Both the position numbers and the translations under genes were made by a program. The notes beneath the pieces were generated by a model. That model searched no databases, was not told the DNA's origin, and was given only the letters and a program-made list of their open reading frames with translations. This document shows positions 42,766-52,069 of a stretch of DNA of 64,000 nucleotides, one piece after another (within the stretch, counting starts at the first letter, position 1; each line of letters starts with the position of its first letter). The stretch is from Phycisphaeraceae bacterium. Lineage in GTDB: Bacteria; Planctomycetota; Phycisphaerae; Phycisphaerales; SM1A02. The stretch is taken from NCBI GenBank assembly GCA_015709595.1, contig CP054178.1, positions 124,001-188,000 of the forward strand. The letters are read 5' to 3'.

Positions 42766-43929
42766 ATGGAGGAGGCGCGTCGTGACATTACGGGCACAGT
42801 CGTGTTCGCCGGCGGCGGCACGGGCGGGCATCTCTCGCCCGGGCTGGCCGTCTCCGAAGAACTGGCGACCCGCGCACCGGGACTGAAGCGGGTTTTCGCC
42901 TGTTCGACGCGGTCCATCGACGCCCACATGCTCGGGCCGTCAGGAGCGAACGAGCGATTCGAGCCGATCGAGGCGTCGGTATTCAGCGTACGACCCGCCG
43001 GACTGTGGCAATTCGTGCGCACCTGGCCCGGCGCGGTCAGGCAGGCGCGCGAGCTGCTGGAGCGCGAGAACGGGACGGTTGTCGTGGCGCTGGGTGGATT
43101 CGTGGCCGCGCCGGTGGTGCGGGCGGCCTGGTCGATGGGCCTCCCCTCGGTCCTGCTGAACCTGGACGTGGTGCCCGGCAAATCGAACCGGCTGGTCGCG
43201 CGATGGTGTCGCGAGGTCATCTCGACCTGCCCTACGCCGTCGCTGCCTCTCTTCGCGTCGCGCCTCATCCCCATGCCGCTGCGTCGATCGACCCTGGCGA
43301 GCACGTTCGGCGGTCGGGCGGCCTGCAGGGAGCGGCTTGGTTTCGATACACAGCCGGAAAAGCCCGTGCTGCTGGTGACCGGCGCGTCGCAGGGCGCGGC
43401 GTCGCTCAATGACCTGATGCTCCTGCTGGCGCGGGAGCACGCCGACCTGCTGCGCCCCTGGCAGGTGTACCACCTGACGGGTCACGGCCGCGAAGGCGAC
43501 ATGGCCGCCGCGTATGAGCAGGCGGGCGTCCGGGCGCGGGTGGAGCCGTTCCAGCCGTCGATGGGTCTGGCGTGGGGCTCGGCGGATCTGGCGATTTCCC
43601 GGGCCGGAGCCAACTCGGTGGCCGAGATCGCCGCCAACGCCGTGCCCACGCTCTTCCTGCCCTACCCCCACCACCGCGACCAGCACCAGCGCTTCAACGC
43701 GGCGGAACTGGTCGAGATCGGCGGCGCGGCGTGCGTGGAGGACAAGGTCGATCCCGCCGCCAACCTGCGTGAGCATGGCGATCTGCTGCGTTCACTGCTG
43801 ACCGACGCCTCTCGCCGCGCCGTCATGCGCGAAACGCTCGAGGCCAACCGCCCCGCCAACGGAGCCGCCACGATGGCGGACATCGTGGAGCGACTTGTCA
43901 CCGTCGCCCAATGCGAATCGTCGCCCTGA
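42766..43929 (+). CDS. murG: UDP-GlcNAc:undecaprenyl-pyrophosphoryl-MurNAc-pentapeptide transferase
   Basis: A 387-residue GT-B enzyme. Motifs: VVFAGGGTGGHLSPGLAVSEEL (lipid-I and membrane loop), VVALGGFVAAPVVRAAW, VLLVTGASQGAASLND, and DLAISRAGANSVAEIAA with LPYPHHRDQHQRFNA for UDP-GlcNAc. MurG makes lipid II at the inner membrane face. It follows ftsW by 183 bases, longer than usual; the frame stays open upstream to 42592 but those residues are not MurG-like. A possible TATCGT -10 lies in the gap. MurC and FtsQ/Z, normally next, are absent. Confidence 0.92.
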   Translation: MEEARRDITGTVVFAGGGTGGHLSPGLAVSEELATRAPGLKRVFACSTRSIDAHMLGPSGANERFEPIEASVFSVRPAGLWQFVRTWPGAVRQARELLERENGTVVVALGGFVAAPVVRAAWSMGLPSVLLNLDVVPGKSNRLVARWCREVISTCPTPSLPLFASRLIPMPLRRSTLASTFGGRAACRERLGFDTQPEKPVLLVTGASQGAASLNDLMLLLAREHADLLRPWQVYHLTGHGREGDMAAAYEQAGVRARVEPFQPSMGLAWGSADLAISRAGANSVAEIAANAVPTLFLPYPHHRDQHQRFNAAELVEIGGAACVEDKVDPAANLREHGDLLRSLLTDASRRAVMRETLEANRPANGAATMADIVERLVTVAQCESSP

Positions 43930-44002
43930 GTCGCGGCATCAGCCGACGGGATGCGTTTCCAGCCGCGATGGAGCAACGGCGGAACAAGGGAAGGCAAGGA
44001 GA

Positions 44003-44051
44003 GGCAGCCCGTGCCGGCAACCTGCCAGCGGCAACCGATAACCGACGTTCG
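44003..44051. repeat. heptad-phased repeat (GCAACCG type)
   Basis: Seven consecutive seven-base steps around GCAACCT, GCAACCG and ATAACCG lie in the 242-base gap after murG. I see no gene in that gap. Confidence 0.45.
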
Positions 44052-44156
44052 ACCACCTCATTCGGATCTGTGCGGACTGTACGGGATGCAACGTCACGCC
44101 CGGATCGAGTTCTCGGAAGCATGGTGATGAGAGGCCGATCGCCGTCCATCCTGTGC

Positions 44157-44162
44157 TAGACT
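44157..44162 (+). promoter_or_regulatory. putative leaderless extended -10 (TGC-TAGACT)
   Basis: TGC followed by TAGACT ends nine bases before ATG 44172. Confidence 0.5.
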
Positions 44163-44171
44163 TCAGTCACG

Positions 44172-44912
44172 ATGCCCGCTGTTTCGACCATTCTGCACGC
44201 GGCCGCCGGGGGAGATGTGGCGCGGGTGATTGTCGTGGCATCCAACGGCGCGGCCCCGGACGAACTGCTGCACGGCGCCCGCGACGTGGGAGCCGAGATC
44301 GTGGTCACGGGTGACCTGCTGTGGGCCTTTTCCGATGCCGCCCTGGCGGGGCGACTGGAGGCCATTCGCAGCGCCTGGGGGCTCGCCAACGCGGGGCGGA
44401 CCGTGATCGTGGGCGTCGAGCCGGTCAACGAAGAGGATTGGCGAGAGTTGGAGCAGGCCAAGGCCGCCTTTCTGCCGGAGGCGGCGCTGCTGCGGTGGGC
44501 GGGAGTGAGCGGCCAGCCGTCAACAGGCAGCCGTCAGGGGGAGGAAAACAGAACCGCGGAAGAACGCAAGAACGACGGCATGCGGGCGGAAGTGGCGGGG
44601 GTTGCGATCGAAGAACCCGGGACTCGGAACCTGCCGGCATCCGGCACTCAGCACCCGGCGCTCAGCACTCCGCTCACCGCATCCGCTGCGACTCAATCCC
44701 TTGTTGAACTGGTCGCTCTATCCCCGCCTGCCCTGCGACTGGCGCACAAGGCCGCGGAATCGGATGCGGCCATTCCGCGTGAACAGGAGGATGCCGACGA
44801 CGAGCGCCCCACGCTGACGCGCGAGGAACTGGCGATGCTGCTGGGGCCGTTGGACGACGACGGTGCGGGCACCACGCTCCCGGCAGGGGCGCGATCCGGG
44901 GGTGGAACATGA
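44172..44912 (+). CDS. unknown protein with repeat-expanded linker, coupled to diguanylate cyclase
   Basis: A 246-residue protein. Residues 1-115 look folded (ARVIVVASNGAAPDELLHGARDVGAEIVVTGDLLW...). Residues about 116-185 are a disordered linker encoded largely by seven-base repeats (44514-44534 and 44613-44696). The C-terminal ~35 residues, with RPTLTREELAMLLGPLDDD, resemble the short L-(S/T)-x-E-E-L-x-x-L-L docking motif at the N-terminus of FliM, but no flagellar gene is near. It overlaps the next gene by ATGA (44909-44912), so the product probably works with the diguanylate cyclase. The family is not recognised. Confidence 0.62.
   Translation: MPAVSTILHAAAGGDVARVIVVASNGAAPDELLHGARDVGAEIVVTGDLLWAFSDAALAGRLEAIRSAWGLANAGRTVIVGVEPVNEEDWRELEQAKAAFLPEAALLRWAGVSGQPSTGSRQGEENRTAEERKNDGMRAEVAGVAIEEPGTRNLPASGTQHPALSTPLTASAATQSLVELVALSPPALRLAHKAAESDAAIPREQEDADDERPTLTREELAMLLGPLDDDGAGTTLPAGARSGGGT
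44514..44534 (+). repeat. in-gene heptad repeat, first block
   Basis: CAGCCGT, CAACAGG, CAGCCGT: three seven-base steps inside the linker-coding part of 44172-44912. Confidence 0.45.
44613..44696 (+). repeat. in-gene heptad repeat, second block
   Basis: Twelve consecutive seven-base steps alternating GAACCCG/CCGGCAC/TCAGCAC-like units, inside the linker-coding region. Its TCAGCAC units are the complement of the GTGCTGA phase of the repeat at 59990-60024. Confidence 0.55.
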
Positions 44913-46441
44913 ATCCCGCGGCGCCGCAGCATCGGGCCAGTCGCGGCCGAGTGGTGGCGGTTCACCGCGCGCCGATCTTTGACGAATCGCTGACGGCCCC
45001 CTCCGACGGCGTGATCCACGTGCAGACGCTCTTTCAGGCCGTGGGCGAGGTGGCGCGGTCGAGTGCCCGGGAACCGGTCGATGCGGTGCTGATTCATGCG
45101 CCGCTGGCGAATCGTCCGCTCGACCTGGTGCTCAGTTCCATCCAGCGTCTCGATCCGTCGGTGATGGTCTTTCTGGTCGTCGAGCCGGATGACGTGAGAT
45201 CGGCCGAGCAGGCGCGGGCGAGCGGGTTCGACGGGGTGCTGCAGGCCCCCGTGAGCGTTGAAGCGCTGGAGGCGGCGCTGATCGGCGAGGTGACGCCCCC
45301 TGCCGATGAGGAGGAGGAGCATCCACTCGACGAACGCCTCCCGCCATCGGCCGTCATCCGCAAGACGGAAGCCGTCGAGATCGCGGCATCGCCCGATGCA
45401 CCCCGCGGGGACGCCGGAGCCGGGAGCCGCCAGCCATCCGCCGCGGGTCCGGCGCAGGTGGATGCTTCGACCATCGCTCCGCACGAGGCCACGCAGGCGC
45501 CGGACCGACCTGCTGGTCACGGCTCCGTCATCGCGCCTGCCGCCCATCGGCTCGGCGACGTTGACATGGTCGAGACCATCCTGCGAGACCCGGACGCCGC
45601 GGTGGAAACAGCCGTCCGACTGATTCAACAGGAGACCGGCTGGACCGATGTCCGGCTTCTCCCCGGCGACGAGGCGAGCCCATTCGAACAGAACCGACCC
45701 GGCGCGGTCACGGCTGCCGCCTTGCGAGTCCGTTTCGGGTCGGACGACCATGGCGTGCTCTCCTGTCCGGGCGCCGAGGCCGCGGCGCTCGAGGCGTGGG
45801 CGGCATGGCTGGCGCGATGGCTGTCGCTGGCCAAGGCCCAGCGGACGCTGTGCGCCCTGGCGTACTCCGATCCCCTGACGGGTGCGTGGAACCGTCGTTT
45901 CTTCGACGAATTCATGCCGCAGGCGATCGAGCACGCGCGAGCCAAGCGGCGGACGCTGGTGGTCATGGTCTTCGACGTGGACGACCTCAAGTCGTTCAAC
46001 GATCGTCACGGACACGACGCCGGCGACCGCGTATTGCGCGAATGCGTGCGCCTGCTGCAATCGGTCATTCGCAAGGGCGACCGGGTGTGCCGCATCGGAG
46101 GCGATGAGTTCGTCGTGGTCTTTGCGGACGAGGAGCCGCCGCGGCGCGCCGGTTCGACGCCGGTGGAATCGGTGGAGGTGATCGCGCGGCGCTTCCAGGA
46201 CGCCATCTGCGCCGCCCGGCTGCCCGCGCTGGGGGATGGTCCCTGCGCGGGGCTGAGCGTGTCCGCTGGGCTGGCCACGTTCCCGTGGGACGCGTCCGAC
46301 GCCGAGTCGCTGCTGCGCGTCGCCGACCTTCGGGCTCTCGAGTCCAAGCGGCGCGGCAAGAACGCCCTGACGATCGGACCCTGCCCGGAGTCTGATGAAC
46401 CCCCCGCCGGTTCCGCGCCGAATCCTGCCGTCGAGCGGTGA
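44909..46441 (+). CDS. diguanylate cyclase (GGDEF) with N-terminal receiver-like domain
   Basis: A 510-residue protein. Residues about 10-130 look like a response-receiver-type fold (VDAVLIHAPLANRPLDLVLSSIQRLDPSVMVFLVVEPDD) without a clear phospho-Asp. A linker follows with seven-base repeats at DNA level (45416-45443), then a GAF-like segment (about 215-310). The C-terminal GGDEF domain has DPLTGAWNRRFFDEF, FDVDDLKSFNDRHGH and an intact GGDEF at about 397-401, so cyclic di-GMP synthesis from two GTP is expected. It is translationally coupled to the upstream unknown protein. It ends directly against the convergent LOG-family gene. Confidence 0.87.
   Translation: MNPAAPQHRASRGRVVAVHRAPIFDESLTAPSDGVIHVQTLFQAVGEVARSSAREPVDAVLIHAPLANRPLDLVLSSIQRLDPSVMVFLVVEPDDVRSAEQARASGFDGVLQAPVSVEALEAALIGEVTPPADEEEEHPLDERLPPSAVIRKTEAVEIAASPDAPRGDAGAGSRQPSAAGPAQVDASTIAPHEATQAPDRPAGHGSVIAPAAHRLGDVDMVETILRDPDAAVETAVRLIQQETGWTDVRLLPGDEASPFEQNRPGAVTAAALRVRFGSDDHGVLSCPGAEAAALEAWAAWLARWLSLAKAQRTLCALAYSDPLTGAWNRRFFDEFMPQAIEHARAKRRTLVVMVFDVDDLKSFNDRHGHDAGDRVLRECVRLLQSVIRKGDRVCRIGGDEFVVVFADEEPPRRAGSTPVESVEVIARRFQDAICAARLPALGDGPCAGLSVSAGLATFPWDASDAESLLRVADLRALESKRRGKNALTIGPCPESDEPPAGSAPNPAVER
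45416..45443 (+). repeat. heptad repeat in linker of GGDEF gene
   Basis: GGAGCCG twice, then CCAGCCA and TCCGCCG: four seven-base steps in a linker-coding region. Confidence 0.4.
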
Positions 46442-47485
46442 TCAGCCGAGCGTGTTGAGCCGGTCGATGAACGCCCGCACCAGGCCGAACTTGCGCCGGT
46501 TGTGGTGGAAGACCAGGCGCGGCAGCTCCATGTGATCGGTTTCGCCCGACAGCGGGCCGGATCGCTCGATTCGCCCCGATCCAAGCAGCGGCGTGAACTC
46601 ATCATTGAGCCGCGTCAGCAGATCATCGGAAACCGGCTGGTTGAGCCGCACCACGAAGAGTTCCTTGACGTAGCGGCTGGAGTGATAGACGCGGTAGAAG
46701 CGGCAGACGTGCTGCACCGCATCATCCACGTCGCTGGCGATGTGATACAGCCCGGGATCCTCCGGGCTGATCCAGCCATTGTGACGCAGGTTGCCGAGGA
46801 TGTAGTCGTTCCAGTTGCGCCAGTACCTGCCGCCGGCGCCTTCCACCAGCACGATGGGAATCAGGTTGCTCTTGCCGGTCTGCACCAGCGTCAGGGCTTC
46901 GAAGAGTTCATCCTGGGTTCCGAAGCCGCCGGGGAAGGCCGCCACCGCGTCAGAGTGGCTCATGAACATGAGTTTGCGGGTGAAGAAGTAGCGGAAGTTG
47001 ACCAGTTTCGGATCGCCGGCGATCACGGTGTTGGCGGTGGTTTCAAAAGGCAGACGGATCGACAGCCCGAAGCTGGCCTCGCGCTGCGGACCTTCGTGCC
47101 CGGCCTTCATGATGCCGTCACCCGCCCCGGTGATGCACATCCACTGACGGCGCGCCATCGCCGCGCTGAAGGCGCGGGCGGCGAGGTAGTCGGGATGATC
47201 GGGTGGCGTGCGGGCCGAACCGAACACGCTGATCTTGCGCGTGCCGCGGTACTCGTTGAAGACGCGGTAGGCGTAGCGCATCTCCTTGAGCGCGCGGTTG
47301 AGCAGCTTCACCTGCCCGGTATCGTGCCCGTCCGGAATGAGCTTGAGGCAGGTCTGCACCAGCTCGACGATCATGCGCCCGTCGGCATCGTCGGTTCGGC
47401 CCCCCACCATCGAGACCAGCCGCTCGATCTCCTCGATAGTCACCGGGTCATCCACCCTCCGGGGGGGTTGGGGTGAGTCGTGCAT
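46442..47485 (-). CDS. LOG-family nucleotide hydrolase-like protein
   Basis: A 347-residue protein with the LOG core: ISVFGSARTPPDHPDYLAARAFS, MCITGAGDGIMKAGHEG, and PGGFGTQDELFEALTLVQTG at 185-204 containing the PGGxGTxxE motif. LOG proteins cleave nucleoside 5'-monophosphates (cytokinin type) or related substrates; the old name lysine decarboxylase is wrong. Extra ~70-residue N-terminal and ~100-residue C-terminal parts make it longer than plant-type LOG and put it in the large bacterial subgroup. The start has GGGAG upstream. It is tail-to-tail with the GGDEF gene. Confidence 0.85.
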   Translation of the reverse strand: MHDSPQPPRRVDDPVTIEEIERLVSMVGGRTDDADGRMIVELVQTCLKLIPDGHDTGQVKLLNRALKEMRYAYRVFNEYRGTRKISVFGSARTPPDHPDYLAARAFSAAMARRQWMCITGAGDGIMKAGHEGPQREASFGLSIRLPFETTANTVIAGDPKLVNFRYFFTRKLMFMSHSDAVAAFPGGFGTQDELFEALTLVQTGKSNLIPIVLVEGAGGRYWRNWNDYILGNLRHNGWISPEDPGLYHIASDVDDAVQHVCRFYRVYHSSRYVKELFVVRLNQPVSDDLLTRLNDEFTPLLGSGRIERSGPLSGETDHMELPRLVFHHNRRKFGLVRAFIDRLNTLG

Positions 47486-47507
47486 CAGTCGCTCCCTGTG
47501 TGAACCA

Positions 47508-50500
47508 TCATTGGCTGTTCGGCGCGTTCGAGACGGGCCGCAGCGCCGGGGCCGCCCGATGCCCGGATGACCTGTCCAGCCCGAGCAGGCCCGACAGCGC
47601 CGGGATTGGCACCAGCCGGGCGCGCGTGCCGGTGATGGGGCCGGTCACCTGGATGGCGTAAATCTGATCGGTGATGAAACCGACGATTTCGCTCAATCCG
47701 GGCACCGCACCTCGCCCCCGCCCGCGAAGGCGCAGGTCCACCACAAGGTCGTCCAGCGTCATGATCCCGCTGCCGGAAAGAAGGAGTGAATCGCTCTCGA
47801 AGAGAATGTGCTCCACCACCGCCACGTCGCCCTCGATGTACGCCGATGCCTCGGCATAGTTGAGCGAAGCGTTGAGCGGCAGCATCAGCTGCGAAAGCTG
47901 CAGCAGCGGCATGGTGATCGGGTTCCGAGCCAGTGTCCCGTCGAAGACGCGAAGCGACGCCGTGCCTCGCCGCGACGCCGGATCCCCTCGCATGCCGCTC
48001 ATCGACAGTCCGGCGAAAACCATGCCTTCGGGGCCTCCCGCGGCTCGCCCACCACCATTGGCGCCGTGGGTCGGCCCGGACGCGGATTCGGCCCGCTCCG
48101 CCAGCGCCCTGAGGTCGACTCCCACGGCGGTGGCGTCGAGCATGTACCAGCCTGGCTCCGCCGGGAAGCCGGGAAGCCGCCCCTCCCCGACCTGGAGCCG
48201 CACGTCCGCCGTGACCACGCCGCCAGCCAGATCGGCTCGGAAATCGGAGATCCGCAGCGCGTCGCCGGTCTCGTTCAGGTGAACGCGGGTCCGCAGGTTG
48301 GCGAGCAGTCGCTCCTTGGCCACGGCGCGATCGGCGTGAACATCCAGCACAAGACGCAACGGCTGGCCGGGATTGGACTCCACGGCGGCGTCGATCCGCC
48401 CATCCACGTTGGAAAAGAGCAGTCCCGCATCCAGCGTCGCCCCTCGCACCACGATCGGCCCGGTCATGGACACGCTCCACGGCGCGGCCGTCGCGCCCTC
48501 TCGTGCAGCGTGGAGCCGCACGCCATCCAGTTCAACCGCCTCGCCGAACGTGAGGGCGATCGACTGGAACGCGTCCTTCACCCCCTGCGGCAGGAACGCC
48601 AGAATCTCACCGCCATCTCCGCGCCCACGGTAGCGAATGTTCAGGTCCAGCAGCGTGCGGTCGTCGCGCATGGCGGCGTCGCCGGTCACGTCGAAGGTCG
48701 CGCCGCTGGCCAGCGTGCCCCGCGCATCGTGCAGCACCAGTCCCAGGGCGTCCGCCTCGATGGCGCTGCCAGGGTCGAAGGTCATGCGCAGCCGCTCGCC
48801 GCTCACCGTGGCCTCCATCGTGACGGGGCGGATGACCGCGCGGGCTTCCGGCGGATTCCCCGGGGAAATGGCGGCCTCGAAGGAAGCATCGAACACTCCG
48901 GCGGGGTCGTAGGACTCGTAGGTCTCGATCAGAGACTGGCGCCCCAGCACGCGCAGCACCTCCACGGGCCACACGGATTCGAACCGCGCGCCCGTGACCG
49001 TTCCATCGACGCGAAGCGTGGCCTGCCGGTCGTTCAGCCCGTACGCGCCGTGCAGCCGCAGCAGGCCGTCCGGTTCGCCGCGGTCCAGCACCTCGAGCGC
49101 CAGATCGGTGAACTCGATGCGGCTTGAGCCGAGCGTGACCGACGCCCTTTCGCCCGTGCCGCGCAGGCGAAGCGTCTGCTCGCCCAGGTGCAGCGCCACG
49201 TCGCGCGGCTTGACCGAAAGCGCCAGCGGCGACAGCACGCCGCCTTCCGAACGGTACCGCAGTGAGGCGTCGAACATCCCCTCCGGGCGGTAGCGCTGCC
49301 AGAAGGCCGTGGCGGCTTCCGCTCCTTCGCCGGGAAACAGGTTGAGCAGGTACTCCTCCAGCGCGAAGCCGGTGAAATCCACGTCCAGATCGATCGCCTC
49401 GCCGCCCTGAGCCGTGGCGTTGCGCACCTCGCCCTGCACCGTCACGCGACCCTCGCCGCGACGACCCGTCATGCCGGGGTGAGCGATGGCGATGCCGCGA
49501 CGCGAGATGGTCATCGACCCGGCCACCTGGTCCAGCGAGAAGCCGGTCGGCCAGAACAGCCCAAGCCCGCGCATGGCTCTGGTCAGCTCCTCGCGCGGCT
49601 CGGCTCGCGCGCCATCCACCACGGCGTCGATCGACCAATCCACCTCGCCCGCCTCATCCACGCCGATGCGGGCCACGTAGCGGAAAATGCCTTCCAGACC
49701 GGCGGCCTCGATCATCCGTCCGACGCGGGAGATGGCGCCGGCCTCGTCCTCCCGCGCTTCGTTGGACCCGAACGGAATGGCCGCCAGCAGCGCCGGATTG
49801 AGCACGTCGTCAATGACCCCGATCGTCAGGTCGGGCGCGATGCGCACGCCGCCTTCGGGCTTGCCGGGCGTGCGAATGTCTCCATTGACCAGCACCTGCC
49901 CACCCCCTGCCGCTACGCCCAGCCAGTCGCGCACGCGAGCGCCGTCCCGTTCAAGAACGAGTTCGCCGCGATGGATGCGGAATGGATACGGGAACCGGTC
50001 GAACATCAGGCCAACGTCATGCAGGGTGATGACGCCCGTGGTGTGCGTCGCCTGCCCTCGCCCTTCCTCGCGGTCGATGCTCAACTCCAGGTCCACCGTG
50101 CCGCCCAGATGAAAATCACGCATGGAGCGAAGCCGCTCCAGCGCCGCCAGCCGCCGGGCGATCTGCACATCCAGCGCGGCGACGGCCTCGCCATCCGCCA
50201 ACGGCAGCGTCCGCTGGCGCTCCGCCTCCTGCACGAATGCGACGGTGGACGCCTCGGCGCGGGCCACCTGCTCGTCGCCGGGCAGCACACCCGCCTGCGC
50301 GAGCCGCTGGTACGAGGGTTCATGCAGCAGCGCGTCGATGATGCGCTGATACTGCTCGCTCATCGCTTCGCGCAGGGCGTCATCAACCGGCAGGCCCTTG
50401 CCGCTCACGCGCAGCCGCACGCGCGGCCACTTGGTCAGCGGCTCCACCACGCCTCCCAGCGAGACCGTCCCCCCGCGCGGCCCGGACCCAATGAGGGAGA

Positions 50501-51956
50501 GCACCTCGATGCGGTCACCTTCGAAGACGATCTCGGCGGTCACGTTCTCCAGCGGATAGGGGAACTTGACGTAGGCGCCGCTGGCCTCGGTCATCTTGGC
50601 ATGACCGCTGGTGCGCAGCGGCTGAGGCACTCGAGTTCCCGCCGCATCCGACGGCGCGGCGGCCCGCGTCACGTGCACGCCCGTGTTCAGCACGCAGGTT
50701 CTGGCGTTGAACAGCCGCAGCACCTCGGCCACCACCTGCGGCAGCTCCACGGTGCCGGCCCCGCCCCCCGCCTCGACCAGCCGGAAGTCGTCGAGCGAGA
50801 GCGTGAGATCGAGCTCGGCGAACTCCGCCACTTCCAGCGCCCACTGCTCGCGGTCATCCCACGAGATGGCGGGAATGCCGCCGATGGTTCCATTGATGCG
50901 GTACGGCACCGCCGCGCTGTCGCTCGGGGCGAGGTTGCCCGCCACCACGCCTCGCAGGTCGCTCAGCCGAAGCGTCTCGCCATTCAGGTCAATGCGTCCC
51001 GCATCCACCCGCAGCCGGGGAAGCCCCTCGATGGGCGTCACCTCGCCCGCCCGGTAGCGGGCCCAGATGACCTCCGGCGGCAGCGGAATGGTGATGCCGA
51101 TGTCCTCCACCGCGATCCATGCATGCGCGGGCGCTCCCGGCTCAAATCGCACCCCCGCATCGCGCACACGACCATCGAGCTCCAGCCGGTCCCACCACGA
51201 CCGCACCACCAGCGGCGTCAGCGACTTCATCCGCTGGTCCAGCGTCAACCCGCTGATCCGCCCGTCCAGCGCGAAGTTGCTGACGTTGACCCGCCCGCGA
51301 ATGGCGAATCCGCCGTTCGGCAGGACCGCGCCCCTCTCGTCCCGCTCCTCGATGTCGTAGTTGTACCACTCCGACCCCGCCTGCGCGTGAATGCTGCCGG
51401 AGATCGGCATCGACCCGGTCGGCCGCCACCGATCGCCATCGTGCGTGCCCATTTCAAGGCGGCCTCGGACGAGTTCGACAATCAGTCCCGGAATCGGAGT
51501 GTCGGCCCCGGAGTCGTCGGTCTTCGCCCCCAGCGAACTGAAGTTGAAGCGACCGGCCTGGTCCTCATCCTCGCTGATGCGGAGCACCGCGTCCTGGAAC
51601 TGGATCGTGGCCGTGTCGATCGTTCCGCCGATCAGCGCCAGCAGGTCGGTGCTGATCTCGGTGCGCGGCACGAACAGCACTCGTCCCGCGTCGCCACCCA
51701 CGTCGGGCGATCGGATCTCCAGGTTCTCCAGCACCACGCGCTGAAAGCCGCGCACTCGCACCGCGCCGATGCTCACTTCGCCGCCAAGCCCCTTCGACAA
51801 CTGCGAAGCGATGATGGGCGAGAGCACGAACGACCGCGTCATCACCCAGGCGGCGACGACCAGCAGCGCCACGATCACGCCGAGCGCAATGACCGCCCGG
51901 CGGGTCCACCACCTCAGCCGTGCCCCGGATTGGGTGCGTTGATCGCGCTCCGTCAT
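47508..51956 (-). CDS. AsmA/TamB-like large inner-membrane-anchored protein
   Basis: A 1482-residue protein. One N-terminal membrane anchor lies at about 22-42 (AVIALGVIVALLVVAAWVMTR), followed by SFVLSPIIASQLSKGLGGEVSIGAVRVRGFQRVVLENLEIRSPD, the AsmA-like start. The rest is a long periplasmic beta-rich repeat with many D-G-R / L-x-G-x-V strands and an AsmA-type C-terminal region (MTLDDLVVDLRLRGRGRG, IQVTGPITGTRARLVPIPAL). AsmA-like proteins form bridges that carry phospholipids toward the outer membrane. This fits the lipid A genes in the window. A TAGAAT lies about 28 bases upstream. LOG follows 22 bases after its stop, so the two may be co-transcribed. Confidence 0.83.
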   Translation of the reverse strand: MTERDQRTQSGARLRWWTRRAVIALGVIVALLVVAAWVMTRSFVLSPIIASQLSKGLGGEVSIGAVRVRGFQRVVLENLEIRSPDVGGDAGRVLFVPRTEISTDLLALIGGTIDTATIQFQDAVLRISEDEDQAGRFNFSSLGAKTDDSGADTPIPGLIVELVRGRLEMGTHDGDRWRPTGSMPISGSIHAQAGSEWYNYDIEERDERGAVLPNGGFAIRGRVNVSNFALDGRISGLTLDQRMKSLTPLVVRSWWDRLELDGRVRDAGVRFEPGAPAHAWIAVEDIGITIPLPPEVIWARYRAGEVTPIEGLPRLRVDAGRIDLNGETLRLSDLRGVVAGNLAPSDSAAVPYRINGTIGGIPAISWDDREQWALEVAEFAELDLTLSLDDFRLVEAGGGAGTVELPQVVAEVLRLFNARTCVLNTGVHVTRAAAPSDAAGTRVPQPLRTSGHAKMTEASGAYVKFPYPLENVTAEIVFEGDRIEVLSLIGSGPRGGTVSLGGVVEPLTKWPRVRLRVSGKGLPVDDALREAMSEQYQRIIDALLHEPSYQRLAQAGVLPGDEQVARAEASTVAFVQEAERQRTLPLADGEAVAALDVQIARRLAALERLRSMRDFHLGGTVDLELSIDREEGRGQATHTTGVITLHDVGLMFDRFPYPFRIHRGELVLERDGARVRDWLGVAAGGGQVLVNGDIRTPGKPEGGVRIAPDLTIGVIDDVLNPALLAAIPFGSNEAREDEAGAISRVGRMIEAAGLEGIFRYVARIGVDEAGEVDWSIDAVVDGARAEPREELTRAMRGLGLFWPTGFSLDQVAGSMTISRRGIAIAHPGMTGRRGEGRVTVQGEVRNATAQGGEAIDLDVDFTGFALEEYLLNLFPGEGAEAATAFWQRYRPEGMFDASLRYRSEGGVLSPLALSVKPRDVALHLGEQTLRLRGTGERASVTLGSSRIEFTDLALEVLDRGEPDGLLRLHGAYGLNDRQATLRVDGTVTGARFESVWPVEVLRVLGRQSLIETYESYDPAGVFDASFEAAISPGNPPEARAVIRPVTMEATVSGERLRMTFDPGSAIEADALGLVLHDARGTLASGATFDVTGDAAMRDDRTLLDLNIRYRGRGDGGEILAFLPQGVKDAFQSIALTFGEAVELDGVRLHAAREGATAAPWSVSMTGPIVVRGATLDAGLLFSNVDGRIDAAVESNPGQPLRLVLDVHADRAVAKERLLANLRTRVHLNETGDALRISDFRADLAGGVVTADVRLQVGEGRLPGFPAEPGWYMLDATAVGVDLRALAERAESASGPTHGANGGGRAAGGPEGMVFAGLSMSGMRGDPASRRGTASLRVFDGTLARNPITMPLLQLSQLMLPLNASLNYAEASAYIEGDVAVVEHILFESDSLLLSGSGIMTLDDLVVDLRLRGRGRGAVPGLSEIVGFITDQIYAIQVTGPITGTRARLVPIPALSGLLGLDRSSGHRAAPALRPVSNAPNSQ

Positions 51957-52069
51957 GCGATTCCCTGAACCCGCACGGGTCGGGATTCTATGATCCCGCG
52001 TCCCACTCGACCCTTCCGCGCCGGGCCCATGGGTCCGGCGGCGTCGTCCACGCCGCGAACACCGGACGC

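Noticed and set aside
49479-51968. An 829-codon plus-strand frame opposite the AsmA-like gene
   Set aside because: His/Arg/Gln/Pro-rich shadow; the minus-strand product has a signal anchor and the AsmA-like pattern.
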